Shown here one piece after another: positions 9,391-17,800 of a stretch of 64,000 bases of DNA. Below the pieces are notes generated by a model. It was given only the letters and a program-made list of their open reading frames with translations. It did not search any database and had not been told where the DNA came from. The DNA comes from Pseudomonas frederiksbergensis (GTDB lineage Bacteria > Pseudomonadota > Gammaproteobacteria > Pseudomonadales > Pseudomonadaceae): the NCBI RefSeq assembly GCF_003732665.1, contig NZ_MOBP01000004.1, forward strand, positions 62,001 to 126,000. Direction: 5' to 3'. A program made the position numbers and the translations under genes. How positions within the stretch are numbered: the stretch's first letter is position 1; each line of letters starts with the position of its first letter.

Positions 9391-10533
9391 GTGAGCGAAA
9401 CAGTCTTGCCTAAAGATGACGTGCAGCCGGTGCTCGACGCACCTGTTGAAACTCCACCACCTGCCGCGGTGCAGCGCAGAGGCAATGGACTCGCAATCGT
9501 CGCCCTGTTGCTGGGCGCCGCCGGGGTTGCCGTCGGCGGCTGGGGTGTCTGGCAGGTACGTCACCTGCAAGCCAGCACCCAGCAGCAGTTGAGCGAAGTC
9601 CAGGCCCTGAACGATCAGGCACAGAGCCTCAAGCTCAATGATCAACGCCTGACCGCACGCCTCGAACAATTGCCCGCCGCCGATGAGCTGGAAGACCGCC
9701 GTCGTCTGGTCACGCAGTTGCAGGGCGACCAGCAACGCTTGAATCAGAAACTGGAAACCGTCCTTGGTGCCAGCCGCAAGGATTGGCGTTTGGCCGAGGC
9801 CGAGCACTTGCTGCGTCTGGCCAGCTTGCGTCTGTCTGCGTTGCAAGACATCAGCAGCGCCCAGGCTCTGGTGCAGGGTGCCGATGAAATCCTTCGCGAA
9901 CAGAACGACCCCGGCGCCTTCGCCGCCCGCGAGCAAGTGGCCAAGACCCTGCTGGCCTTGCGCAGCACCGAGCAGCCGGACCGCACCGGCTTGTTCCTGA
10001 AACTCGGCGCTTTGCGCGATCAAGTGATCAACCTCACCGAGCTGGCGCCGGAGTACAAGGACCGTGGCGAATCCCTGTTGGGCCTGACCGCCGATGGCGA
10101 TGGCGCCAGTCGTTGGGCGCAATGGTGGGATGAGATCTCTCGCTACATCCGCATCGACTTCAATGCCGACAAGAATGTTCGACCGTTGCTGGCCGGGCAA
10201 AGCCTGAGTCAGGTGCGCCTGGCCTTGAGCCTGGCGCTGGAGCAGGCGCAGTGGGCCGCGCTCAATGGCCAGGCGTCGGTGTATACCCAGGCGCTGACCG
10301 AGGCGCGGGATGTGCTCAAGGGTAACTTCAACCCGGACAACCCGCAGAGCAAAGTCATGCTTGAGCAGGTTGCTGATCTGAGTACTCAACCGGTCACCGT
10401 CGTCACACCGGACCTGACCGGCACGTTGAGTGCAGTTCAGGCGTATCTGGAACGGCGCAATGTCAGCGCCGAAGATTCGATCAAGCCGCTGGCCAAACCT
10501 GCCGCGAACACCGCGCAGGAGGCCACGCCATGA
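9391..10533 (+). CDS. hemX: HemX-type membrane protein (uroporphyrinogen-III C-methyltransferase-like)
   Basis: A 380-residue inner-membrane protein. A Pro/acid-rich cytoplasmic tail of about 30 residues is followed by one transmembrane helix (about 33-55, GLAIVALLLGAAGVAVGGWGVW). A coiled-coil region of about 60 residues rich in Gln and Leu comes next, then a helical periplasmic domain. Despite the database name there is no methyltransferase motif; the family probably acts as a scaffold with HemY. It starts at GTG with GGATGG upstream, 16 bp after hemD, and overlaps hemY by four bases. The start is set by this spacing. Confidence 0.9.
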   Translation: MSETVLPKDDVQPVLDAPVETPPPAAVQRRGNGLAIVALLLGAAGVAVGGWGVWQVRHLQASTQQQLSEVQALNDQAQSLKLNDQRLTARLEQLPAADELEDRRRLVTQLQGDQQRLNQKLETVLGASRKDWRLAEAEHLLRLASLRLSALQDISSAQALVQGADEILREQNDPGAFAAREQVAKTLLALRSTEQPDRTGLFLKLGALRDQVINLTELAPEYKDRGESLLGLTADGDGASRWAQWWDEISRYIRIDFNADKNVRPLLAGQSLSQVRLALSLALEQAQWAALNGQASVYTQALTEARDVLKGNFNPDNPQSKVMLEQVADLSTQPVTVVTPDLTGTLSAVQAYLERRNVSAEDSIKPLAKPAANTAQEATP

Positions 10534-11768
10534 AACGCCTGTATGTGATCCTGTTCCTGGTCATCGCCGCCGCAGGGGTACTGGGGCTGGCGATTGCCGA
10601 GCATTCCGGTTACGTGCTGATCGCCTACAAAAGCTTCCGCTACGAGTCGAGCCTGTGGGCGACCCTGGCCTTGGTGGCGGTGCTGTGGCTGGTGTTCTGG
10701 GGCATCAAGGCGTTGGTCGAACTGGTGACGACCTCCGGTGGCGTGGTCAATCCATGGTCCCGGCGCAATCGCAGTCGCCGGGTGCAAGTGGCAATCGAGC
10801 ATGGTCAGCTGGATTTGGCCGAGGGCCGCTGGGCCAGTGCCCAGCGTCATCTGCATCGGGCCGCCGAAGCCGAGCGCCAGCCGTTGCTGTACTACCTCGG
10901 TGCGGCCCGCGCCGCCAACGAACAAGGTCACTACGAGGAATGCGACAACCTGCTGGAGCGCGCCCTCGAACGCCAGCCCCAGGCCGAATTGGCGATTGCC
11001 TTGAGCCACGCACAATTGCAGACCGATCGCGGCGACACCGACGGCGCCCTGGCGACCCTGGAAGCGATGCACGAGCGTCATCCGCATAACGTGCAAACCC
11101 TGCGTCAATTGCAGCGCCTGCATCAACAGCGGGGCGACTGGTCGGCGGTGATTCGCCTGCTGCCGGAGTTGCGCAAGGATAAGGTCCTGCCTGTGGCCGA
11201 GCTGGCTGAGCTGGAACGTCGGGCCTGGGGCGAAAACCTCAGCCTGGCGGCCCATCGCGAAGAAGATGGCACGGTCGGGTTGCAATCACTCACCCATGCC
11301 TGGCAACAGCTCAGTAACGGCCAGCGCCAGGAACCGCAACTGGTGCTGGCCTATGCCGAGCAACTGCGTCAGTTGGGCGCGCAGGTCGAGGCGGAAGAAA
11401 TCCTGCGCACGGCCCTCAAGCGCAAGTACGACAGTCACCTGGCGCGCCTCTACGGATTGGTGCGTGGCAGCGATCCGGCGCGGCAGTTGCAAACGGCCGA
11501 GGGTTGGCTCAAGGATCACCCGGCGGATCCGAGTTTGCTCCTGACGTTGGGCCGGCTGTGCCTGCAAAGCAGTCTATGGGGCAAGGCCCGGGATTATCTG
11601 GAGAGCAGCCTGCGCTTGCAGCGCAACCCGGAAGCCTGTGCCGAGCTGGCCAGGTTGCTGGCGCAATTGGGCGATACCGAGCGCAGTAACCAGTTGTTCC
11701 AGGAAGGCCTGGGCCTGCTGGACGAGCGCCTGCTGGCGGCGCCGTTACCGGTAGCGACTCGGGCCTGA
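10530..11768 (+). CDS. hemY: HemY-type TPR membrane protein
   Basis: A 412-residue inner-membrane protein. It has two N-terminal hydrophobic segments (about 4-23 and 42-63) with a short polar link, then tetratricopeptide-like helical repeats to the end, for example LYYLGAARAANEQGHYEECDNLL and PSLLLTLGRLCLQSSLWGKARDYL. It is the last gene of the hemCDXY run and overlaps hemX by four bases. It is unrelated to the protoporphyrinogen oxidase also called HemY in Bacillus. Its exact role in haem synthesis is unsettled. A REPIN follows directly. Confidence 0.92.
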   Translation: MKRLYVILFLVIAAAGVLGLAIAEHSGYVLIAYKSFRYESSLWATLALVAVLWLVFWGIKALVELVTTSGGVVNPWSRRNRSRRVQVAIEHGQLDLAEGRWASAQRHLHRAAEAERQPLLYYLGAARAANEQGHYEECDNLLERALERQPQAELAIALSHAQLQTDRGDTDGALATLEAMHERHPHNVQTLRQLQRLHQQRGDWSAVIRLLPELRKDKVLPVAELAELERRAWGENLSLAAHREEDGTVGLQSLTHAWQQLSNGQRQEPQLVLAYAEQLRQLGAQVEAEEILRTALKRKYDSHLARLYGLVRGSDPARQLQTAEGWLKDHPADPSLLLTLGRLCLQSSLWGKARDYLESSLRLQRNPEACAELARLLAQLGDTERSNQLFQEGLGLLDERLLAAPLPVATRA

Positions 11769-11780
11769 TCACCGCGACCT

Positions 11781-11870
11781 TGTGGGAGCGAGCTTGCTCG
11801 CGATAGCAATCTTACATTCAACATGTGTGTCGTCTGTTGATCCGCTATCGCGAGCGAGCTCGCTCCCACA
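11781..11870. repeat. REPIN, mixed unit type (GAGCTTGCTCGCGATAGC)
   Basis: Inverted units TGTGGGAGCGAGCTTGCTCG and its near mirror at about 11840-11870 around a short centre. The unit mixes features of the GGGAGCGGGC and AGCAAAGC types seen elsewhere, and the right half reads GCGAGCTCGC where the left reads GCGAGCTTGC. It follows hemY at 12 bp. Confidence 0.8.
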
Positions 11871-12115
11871 GGTTCGGCGCCGTATTTGACTGGTTTTAGG
11901 ACAAGTTCCCTTGCCACAAAATTCGTATCCCTGCCCCTGGCGTTTAGCTCTTGTAGTCCACCAGCGGCAAAGTCCTACAAGGAGCTACATCAAATCCTCT
12001 CGTTTCTGTCGGGAATTCCCTACACCTCTGGTGAAGTGTCCGTGCTGACCCGCCTTGAAACGCTGCCGCGCTTTCCTCTACCGTAACCGCCTGTCTCTAC
12101 TGTTACGGATTAGCC
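11871..12115. other. Non-coding stretch before dsbB with repeated CTACA motifs
   Basis: No convincing gene. It holds an inverted repeat TAGCTCTTGTAG (11945-11956) with CTACAAGGAGCTA (11975-11987), and a perfect palindrome GGGAATTCCC (12011-12020) followed by TACACC. The CTACA core therefore occurs three times in about 80 bp. This may be a regulator target or a structured leader of dsbB; I do not recognise it. Confidence 0.5.
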
Positions 12116-12658
12116 ATGTCTTTGGCCTGCTCACGCTCCTTGTTTTTCATGGCTTTTACCGCGGGTGCCCTGGCCTTGGGCGTTTCCTATTACCTGGAAT
12201 ATGTGGTCGGGCTCAAACCCTGCGGCTTGTGCTTATTGCAGCGCACGTGCCTGGCGCTGCTGATGATTGTTTGCGTGGTGGCTTCGGTGCATGGCCCGCG
12301 CCGATTCGGTTCCTTCGTCTATTGGCTGTTGGGGGTGTGCGCCAGCCTTGGCGGGACGGTGACGGCGTGGCGGCAAGTATTGTTGCAGAGTGATCCGCAG
12401 CAGCTCTGTTCGCCCAATCTGGAGGAGCTTTTCGGGGGGTTGCCCTGGGCGTGCACTGTCCAACGATTGTTCGAAGCCGCTGGCGACTGCGCCGAAATAT
12501 CATGGACCTTGTTTGATCTGAGCATCCCGGAATGGAGCCTGCTGTTTTTTGTCGCGATGCTGATCCTGGGTCTCTACCAGTTGCTGCGCCATGTCTGGAT
12601 CGCTTGTCAGCAACCGCTCAGCGGCGAGTCGTCGCACCGGGCGCTGGCGGGTGATTAA
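12116..12658 (+). CDS. dsbB: Disulfide bond formation protein B
   Basis: Inner-membrane protein that reoxidises DsbA and passes electrons to ubiquinone. It has 180 residues and four transmembrane segments. The first periplasmic loop carries the redox pair C36-G-L-C39. The second loop has C98 and C125 in the places of the second essential pair, plus an extra C113. Pseudomonas has two DsbB-like proteins and this one corresponds by position to the hemY-algQ neighbour, sometimes called DsbH. The start is the ATG at 12116. A strong hairpin at 12703 separates it from algQ. Confidence 0.9.
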   Translation: MSLACSRSLFFMAFTAGALALGVSYYLEYVVGLKPCGLCLLQRTCLALLMIVCVVASVHGPRRFGSFVYWLLGVCASLGGTVTAWRQVLLQSDPQQLCSPNLEELFGGLPWACTVQRLFEAAGDCAEISWTLFDLSIPEWSLLFFVAMLILGLYQLLRHVWIACQQPLSGESSHRALAGD

Positions 12659-12702
12659 ACACTTGTATGAACTTTATCTCCTGCGTACCTTGAAGCCACA
12701 GT

Positions 12703-12728
12703 CGTGCGGGCATAATCTGGCCCGCACG
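12703..12728. promoter_or_regulatory. Perfect 9-bp inverted repeat overlapping a possible algQ promoter
   Basis: CGTGCGGGC, loop ATAATCTG, GCCCGCACG. No T run follows, so it is not a normal terminator on the plus strand. CATAAT in the left arm and loop, with TTGAAG 15 bp upstream (12690-12695), could be a promoter overlapping the repeat. That makes an operator plausible. This is inference. Confidence 0.4.
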
Positions 12729-12835
12729 TGTCATTGGATTTATGTTGCTCGATGACGCTCTGCCTGGCCGATTCCTGACCTTCAAGAATGCGACAGGTGT
12801 GGAGCAGCATGACCCACAAGGGAAGAGAGATCACC

Positions 12836-13294
12836 ATGCTCGAAAGTTGTCAGAATGCTCAGGAACGCTGGGGTGGAGTGCATCTGCTGATCGACCGCTG
12901 GTTGCAGGAGCGTCACGAACTGGTTCGGGCCTATGATGCTCTCGGCGCAGAGCCTAAGGCTCTCGGCGAGAACCGAAAGCCGTTGCAGGAATTCTGCGGC
13001 GTGCTGGTCGACTACGTATCGGCGGGGCATTTCGAGATCTACGAACAGCTCACGGGCGAAGCCAAGGCCTTCGGTGATACTCGCGGGCTGGAGCTGGCCG
13101 AGACGATCTACCCACGCATCGACGTCATCACCGAGAAGCTGCTCGCGTTCAACGACCTGTGCGATGAAGGCAAGTGCGTGGCAGAAAAATTCAAGGAGCT
13201 GGGTGGTCTGTTGCATGAACGCTTCGAACTGGAAGATTGCCTGATCGAAGTGCTGCACACCGCTCACAAGGAAGAGGATTCGGTTCAAGCCTGA
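12836..13294 (+). CDS. algQ: Rsd/AlgQ anti-sigma-70 factor
   Basis: Binds region 4 of the housekeeping sigma factor and shifts RNA polymerase towards alternative sigma factors; in P. aeruginosa it affects alginate and siderophore genes. The 152-residue protein starts [26 protein letters not shown], the conserved AlgQ N-terminus, and is all helical. An upstream in-frame ATG at 12788 would add 16 residues. The internal ATG is preferred because of the family start and the GGAAGAGAGA ribosome site. A terminator follows at 13313. Confidence 0.95.
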   Translation: MLESCQNAQERWGGVHLLIDRWLQERHELVRAYDALGAEPKALGENRKPLQEFCGVLVDYVSAGHFEIYEQLTGEAKAFGDTRGLELAETIYPRIDVITEKLLAFNDLCDEGKCVAEKFKELGGLLHERFELEDCLIEVLHTAHKEEDSVQA

Positions 13295-13312
13295 ACCCCT
13301 TCCCGCAACAAC

Positions 13313-13342
13313 CGAAACGGTGCGCTATGCGCGCCGTTTTTC
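13313..13342. terminator. Bidirectional terminator between algQ and the FKBP gene
   Basis: AAACGG-TGCGC, loop TAT, GCGC-GCCGTTTTT. There are As on the left and Ts on the right, so it can end both the plus-strand algQ and the minus-strand isomerase transcripts. Confidence 0.8.
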
Positions 13343-13353
13343 GTTTGTGCGAT

Positions 13354-14019
13354 TCAGCTGGTGGCGCCACGCAATTCGACTTCAAACACTAGCGGTGTGA
13401 ATGGCGCGATCAAGTCGCCGGCACCGTCGGCACCATAGGCCTGGGCCGATGGAATCACCAGACGCCACTTTGCACCTACCGGCATGTTTTGCAGCGCGGT
13501 GCGCCAGCCAGTGATCACACTGTCGAGGCTGAACCACTGCGGCTGATTGTTCTGGTCGAATACGGTGCCGTCGGGCAAGCGACCGATGTACAACACCTGA
13601 ACCTTGCCGTTCGGTCCCGCCTTGGCGCCGTTGCCTGGAGTCAGTTCGGTCAGCAGGATTCCATCGTCCAGTTCACGCACACCGGGCCGGGCTTTTTCTT
13701 CGGTGAGAAAACGCTGCTCTTTTTCCAGGGCTTCTTCGGTTTGCGGTGCCGGTGTTTGCAAGGCGACCTGAGCTTCGTGGTCCGCCAGGATCTGTTCGAT
13801 CTGCGCGTCTTTCAGCGCCAGCGGTTTGCCTTGATAGGCTTGCTGCAAACCTTCGACCAGCGCCTGAAGTTGCAAGTCCGGGACCTCTTGGCGCAAGCGT
13901 TCGCCAAGGCTTGCGCCCAGGCTGTACGCAAGATCGTGAGCATCATCGGCGGCGGTTTTTTCGACCGCTTGAGCGGCGGAAAAACACAGCAGCAGGGATA
14001 AAAAAAGGTAACGCGACAT
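13354..14019 (-). CDS. FKBP-type peptidyl-prolyl cis-trans isomerase
   Basis: A 221-residue exported protein. The signal peptide is about 1-18 (MSRYLFLSLLLCFSAAQA). It is followed by an N-terminal helical dimerisation domain of the FkpA/Mip type and a C-terminal FKBP domain from about 115. The FKBP domain shows VQVLYIGRLPDGTVFDQ, ITGWRTALQNMPVGAKWRLVIP and LIAPFTPLVFEVEL. Several usual FKBP active-site aromatics are altered, for example QNNQPQWFSLDS in place of the common F-x-F-x-L, so its isomerase rate may be low. A GTG two codons upstream is rejected because GGAGAG is spaced correctly only for the ATG. It is divergent from algP. Confidence 0.88.
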   Translation of the reverse strand: MSRYLFLSLLLCFSAAQAVEKTAADDAHDLAYSLGASLGERLRQEVPDLQLQALVEGLQQAYQGKPLALKDAQIEQILADHEAQVALQTPAPQTEEALEKEQRFLTEEKARPGVRELDDGILLTELTPGNGAKAGPNGKVQVLYIGRLPDGTVFDQNNQPQWFSLDSVITGWRTALQNMPVGAKWRLVIPSAQAYGADGAGDLIAPFTPLVFEVELRGATS

Positions 14020-14211
14020 GGGCACTCTCCGACCTGAGATGCGGTGGATTATGCCAGCGCGAATGGATAAAACGCAGAACTGCTTTTGCCTGAGTGCAGA
14101 ACATTTTCAGTTCGTTGCAACGCAACGCTTTGGATACTGTCAACATGACCTAGCGGCGGTGTCAGCAGAGGTCTAGTATGAGCCGCATTCACGTCAGCCA
14201 GGAGGTAAACC

Positions 14212-15378
14212 ATGTCGGCCACCAAGAAGCCTGTAAATACTCCGTTGCACTTACTCCAACAACTCTCGGGCAGCCTGCTCGAGCATTTGGAAACCGCTTG
14301 TTCCCAAGCCTTGGCTGATGCTGAAAAACTGCTCGCCAAACTGGAAAAGCAGCGCGGCAAAGCGCAAGAAAAACTGCACAAATCCCGCACCAAATTGCAG
14401 GACGCTGCGGCGGCCGGCAAAGCCAAGGCTCAAGCCAAGGCGAAGGACGGCGTCAAGCAACTGGAAGACTTGCTCGATGCCCTCAAGGATCGTCAGTCCG
14501 AGACTCGCAGCTACATTCTGCAACTCAAGCGCGATGCTCAAGAAAGCCTGAAACTGGCTCAGGGCGTCGGTCGCGTACAAGAGGCTGTCAGCAAGGCGTT
14601 GTCCCTGCGTTCGGCCAAGCCTGCTGCGGCACCCGCCAAGAAAGCCGCTGCCAAACCGGCTGCTGCAAAAGCAGCCGCCAAGCCTGCTGCCAAACCGGCC
14701 GCTAAAGCGCCGGCAAAAGCCGCAGCAAAACCTGCAGCGAAAAAACCAGTGGCTGCCAGCGCTGTAAAACCAGCGGCTAAAACCACTGCTGCCAAACCTG
14801 CTGCTGCCAAGCCTGCCGTTGCAAGAACCGCAGCTGCCAAACCCGCTGCAGCGAAAACGGCTGCTGCAAAACCAGCCGCAAAACCAGCTGCCAAGCCGGC
14901 AGCAAAACCAGCGGCCAGAACCGCAGCAGCGAAGCCGGCCGCCAAGCCAGCCGCTAAGCCAGTAGCTGCAAAAACCGCTGCCAAACCAGCGGCCAAGCCT
15001 GCTGCAAAACCAGCTGCGAAAACCGCCGCTGCCAAACCAGTCGCCAAGCCAGCCGCAAAACCTGCTGCCGCTAAACCGGCTACCGCCAGCGCTGCAAAAC
15101 CTGCCGCAGCTAAACCCGCAGCTAAACCCGCTGCCAAACCAGTGGCCGCAAAACCGGCAGCCAAGCCAGCCGCTAAACCTGCTGCAAAACCAGCGGTGAA
15201 AAAACCAGTCGCGGCCAAACCAGTGGCCGCAAAACCGGCTACCGCGCCAGTCGCCAAGCCTGCCACTGCGGCTCCGGCAGCATCGTCTGCTCCTGCCGCT
15301 ACCACCTCGACCCCGACTGCTGCGCCAACGCCAGCCGCCGCATCGAGCACTGCGACCACCCCAACCAGCGCTTCCTAA
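14212..15378 (+). CDS. algP: AlgP, histone H1-like KPAA-repeat protein
   Basis: A 388-residue DNA-binding, nucleoid-associated type protein, also called AlgR3, linked to alginate gene control in P. aeruginosa. Residues 1-130 form a conserved helical/coiled-coil domain (LHLLQQLSGSLLEHLETACSQ, then Lys-rich helices). From about 140 to 350 the protein is made of KPAA, KTAA and KPVA tetrapeptide units, and it ends in a Ser/Thr/Ala/Pro tail. The DNA repeats are imperfect 12-mers and are prone to length change. AGGAGGT sits correctly before the ATG. The stop overlaps the convergent TIGR02444 gene by four bases. Confidence 0.93.
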   Translation: MSATKKPVNTPLHLLQQLSGSLLEHLETACSQALADAEKLLAKLEKQRGKAQEKLHKSRTKLQDAAAAGKAKAQAKAKDGVKQLEDLLDALKDRQSETRSYILQLKRDAQESLKLAQGVGRVQEAVSKALSLRSAKPAAAPAKKAAAKPAAAKAAAKPAAKPAAKAPAKAAAKPAAKKPVAASAVKPAAKTTAAKPAAAKPAVARTAAAKPAAAKTAAAKPAAKPAAKPAAKPAARTAAAKPAAKPAAKPVAAKTAAKPAAKPAAKPAAKTAAAKPVAKPAAKPAAAKPATASAAKPAAAKPAAKPAAKPVAAKPAAKPAAKPAAKPAVKKPVAAKPVAAKPATAPVAKPATAAPAASSAPAATTSTPTAAPTPAAASSTATTPTSAS

Positions 15379-15839
15379 GTGCCGGTTACCGCGACGCGCA
15401 GCTGATGCAGCGCGTCGCGGTCCAGGTTGGCGGTTCCTGCCGCCACACCTTCAAGCCAGGCCGATCGTTCGGTCACCTCAGCTTGCGGCCAGCCTTGGGC
15501 TGTACGCTCCAGTTGCAACAGCAGATGCCGTTCGGCTTCCAGCTCCAGTGCCTTCACTTGCTCGCGTAACGCGTTGAGTTCGACGTCGTCCACGGCAGCG
15601 GCTTTCCATTGCATACGCAACGCCCGCAGCGGCTTTACGACATTCACCTCCCAAGGCCCGGCCACCTCAAACAGCGCCTGCAACCGTTGTTCGGTACAGC
15701 CCACGCCTCGATGTTCCAGCCACAGTCCGCACAGCAGCAGGCACACATTCGCCCCCGCCGCCTGCCATTGCAGGCACAGGCCTTCCACGCCGGGACGGGC
15801 GTACGTGTTCAGGGAAAAGCTCCACAGGTCAGCAGACAT
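15375..15839 (-). CDS. TIGR02444 family protein
   Basis: A 154-residue cytoplasmic protein starting MSADLWSFSLNTYARPGVEGLCLQWQ, the characteristic N-terminus of TIGR02444. It has a Cys-rich helix (GANVCLLLCGLWLEHRGVGC) and a long charged helical stretch. There is no signal peptide or known catalytic motif. Function is unknown. It is convergent with algP (four-base overlap of the gene ends) and divergent from the ABC-F gene, 50 bp away, which fits the usual Pseudomonas order. Confidence 0.8.
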   Translation of the reverse strand: MSADLWSFSLNTYARPGVEGLCLQWQAAGANVCLLLCGLWLEHRGVGCTEQRLQALFEVAGPWEVNVVKPLRALRMQWKAAAVDDVELNALREQVKALELEAERHLLLQLERTAQGWPQAEVTERSAWLEGVAAGTANLDRDALHQLRVAVTGT

Positions 15840-15889
15840 AGTGCTACTCGCGCCAGTTGCGAGCGAAGCTGATAGACTCCGCCGCCATT

Positions 15890-17800
15890 ATGATCCGAAT
15901 TCAGAACCTGACTTTACAGCGTGGCCCGCAACGTCTGCTAGAAGACGCCGAGCTGACCCTGCACGCCGGCCACAAAGCCGGCCTCATCGGTGCCAACGGC
16001 GCCGGCAAATCGAGCCTGTTCGCCTTGCTCCTGGGCGACCTGCACCCGGACTCGGGTGACTGCTTCCTGCCGGCGGACTGGCGCATCGCCCACATGCGCC
16101 AGGAGATCGACACCCTCGATCGCATCGCGGTCGACTACGTGCTCGATGGCGACCTGCGCCTGCGCGAGGTGCAACGTGACCTCGCCGCGGCCGAAGCGGC
16201 GCATGACGGTGCCGCTCAGGCCCGCCTGCATGCCGAACTCGACAGCGCCGATGGTTACACCGCCGACGCCCGGGCGCGCAAGCTGCTGGCCGGCCTTGGG
16301 TTCACCAACGATCAGATGGATCGTCAGGTAGGAGATTTCTCCGGTGGCTGGCGGATGCGTCTGAATCTGGCGCAGGCATTGATGTGCCCTTCGGACCTGT
16401 TGCTGCTCGATGAGCCGACCAACCACTTGGACCTCGACGCCATCATCTGGCTCGAAGAATGGCTCAAGAGCTATCCCGGCACCTTGATGCTGATTTCCCA
16501 CGACCGGGATTTCCTCGATGCCGTGGTCGATCACGTCGCTCACGTCGATCAGCGCAAGATCACCCTGTATCGCGGCGGCTACAGCGCCTTCGAACGTGCC
16601 CGTGCCGAACGTCTGGCCCAGCAACAGCAGGCCTACGAGAAGCAGCAGGCGCAACGTGCGCACATGGAAAGCTACATCGCCCGCTTCAAGGCCCAGGCCA
16701 CCAAGGCCCGTCAGGCCCAGAGCCGGATCAAGGCGCTGGAGCGGATGGAAGAGCTTTCCGCCGCCCACGTCGATTCGCCGTTCGACTTTGTGTTCCGCGA
16801 ATCGCACAAAATCTCCAGCCCGTTGATTGATATCTCCGACGCTCGCCTGGGTTATGGCGAGCGCGCCGTGCTGGAGAAGGTCAAGCTGCAACTGACCCCC
16901 GGCGCGCGTATCGGTTTGCTCGGCCCCAACGGCGCGGGTAAATCGACCCTGATCAAAAACCTTGCCGGTGAACTCTCGCCGTTGTCCGGTCGCCTGACCC
17001 GTGGCGAGAACACCGTGGTCGGCTACTTCGCCCAGCATCAACTGGATTCCCTCGACTCCAAGGCCAGCCCGTTGCTGCACATGCAGCGCCTGGCGCCGAC
17101 CGAACGCGAGCAGACCCTGCGCGACTTCCTCGGCGGTTTCGACTTCCGTGGTGCGCGCATCGATGAGCCGGTGCTGAATTTCTCCGGCGGCGAAAAGGCC
17201 CGTCTGGCGCTGGCATTGATCGCCTGGGGCCGGCCGAACCTGCTGCTGCTCGACGAACCGACCAACCACCTGGACCTGGAAATGCGCCTGGCGCTGACCA
17301 TGGCCTTGCAGGAGTTCAGCGGCGCGGTCCTGGTGGTTTCCCACGATCGGCATTTGCTCAAAAGCACCACGGACAATTTCTACCTGGTGGCGGACGGCAA
17401 GGTCGAAGAGTTCGACGGCGATCTGGAGGACTACACCCGTTGGCTGGTGGAGTACCGTCAGCGCAATGCCCCGGTCAGCAACACCCCGGTGAACCCGGAC
17501 AAGACCGACAAGAAGTCTCAGCGCCAGGCTGCTGCGGCGTTGCGTCAGCAACTGGCACCGCATAAGCGTGAAGCCGACAAGCTCGAAGCCGAGCTGGGCA
17601 AGCTGCACGAGAAGCTGGCGAAGATCGACGCCAGCCTCGGCGACAGCGATATCTACGAACCGATGCGCAAGAACGAATTGCGCGATCTGCTGGCCGAACA
17701 GGCCAAGATAAAGGTGCGTGAAGCCGAACTGGAAGAGTCCTGGATGGAAGCCCTGGAACTGCTGGAAAGCATGCAGGCGGAGTTGGAGGCGCTGTCCTGA
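15890..17800 (+). CDS. ABC-F family ATPase (YheS-like)
   Basis: A soluble 636-residue protein with two ABC ATPase domains and no membrane part. ABC-F proteins act on the ribosome. Domain 1 has GANGAGKSS, FSGGWRMRLNLAQAL and LLLLDEPTNHLD. The linker is the charged ARAERLAQQQQAYEKQQAQR helix. Domain 2 has GPNGAGKST, FSGGEKARLALALI and LLLLDEPTNHLD. A C-terminal coiled coil follows. All ATPase motifs look intact. The start MIRIQNLTLQRG is chosen over an 11-residue longer frame. The stop overlaps the next ATG by one base. Confidence 0.93.
   Translation: MIRIQNLTLQRGPQRLLEDAELTLHAGHKAGLIGANGAGKSSLFALLLGDLHPDSGDCFLPADWRIAHMRQEIDTLDRIAVDYVLDGDLRLREVQRDLAAAEAAHDGAAQARLHAELDSADGYTADARARKLLAGLGFTNDQMDRQVGDFSGGWRMRLNLAQALMCPSDLLLLDEPTNHLDLDAIIWLEEWLKSYPGTLMLISHDRDFLDAVVDHVAHVDQRKITLYRGGYSAFERARAERLAQQQQAYEKQQAQRAHMESYIARFKAQATKARQAQSRIKALERMEELSAAHVDSPFDFVFRESHKISSPLIDISDARLGYGERAVLEKVKLQLTPGARIGLLGPNGAGKSTLIKNLAGELSPLSGRLTRGENTVVGYFAQHQLDSLDSKASPLLHMQRLAPTEREQTLRDFLGGFDFRGARIDEPVLNFSGGEKARLALALIAWGRPNLLLLDEPTNHLDLEMRLALTMALQEFSGAVLVVSHDRHLLKSTTDNFYLVADGKVEEFDGDLEDYTRWLVEYRQRNAPVSNTPVNPDKTDKKSQRQAAAALRQQLAPHKREADKLEAELGKLHEKLAKIDASLGDSDIYEPMRKNELRDLLAEQAKIKVREAELEESWMEALELLESMQAELEALS

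Noticed and set aside
11886..12086. 66-codon frame between the hemY REPIN and dsbB
   Set aside because: No ribosome site, no family match, unusual composition, and the region is better explained by inverted repeats.
14559..15359. Ala/Gly-rich 266-codon frame opposite algP
   Set aside because: Simply the reverse reading of the KPAA repeats.
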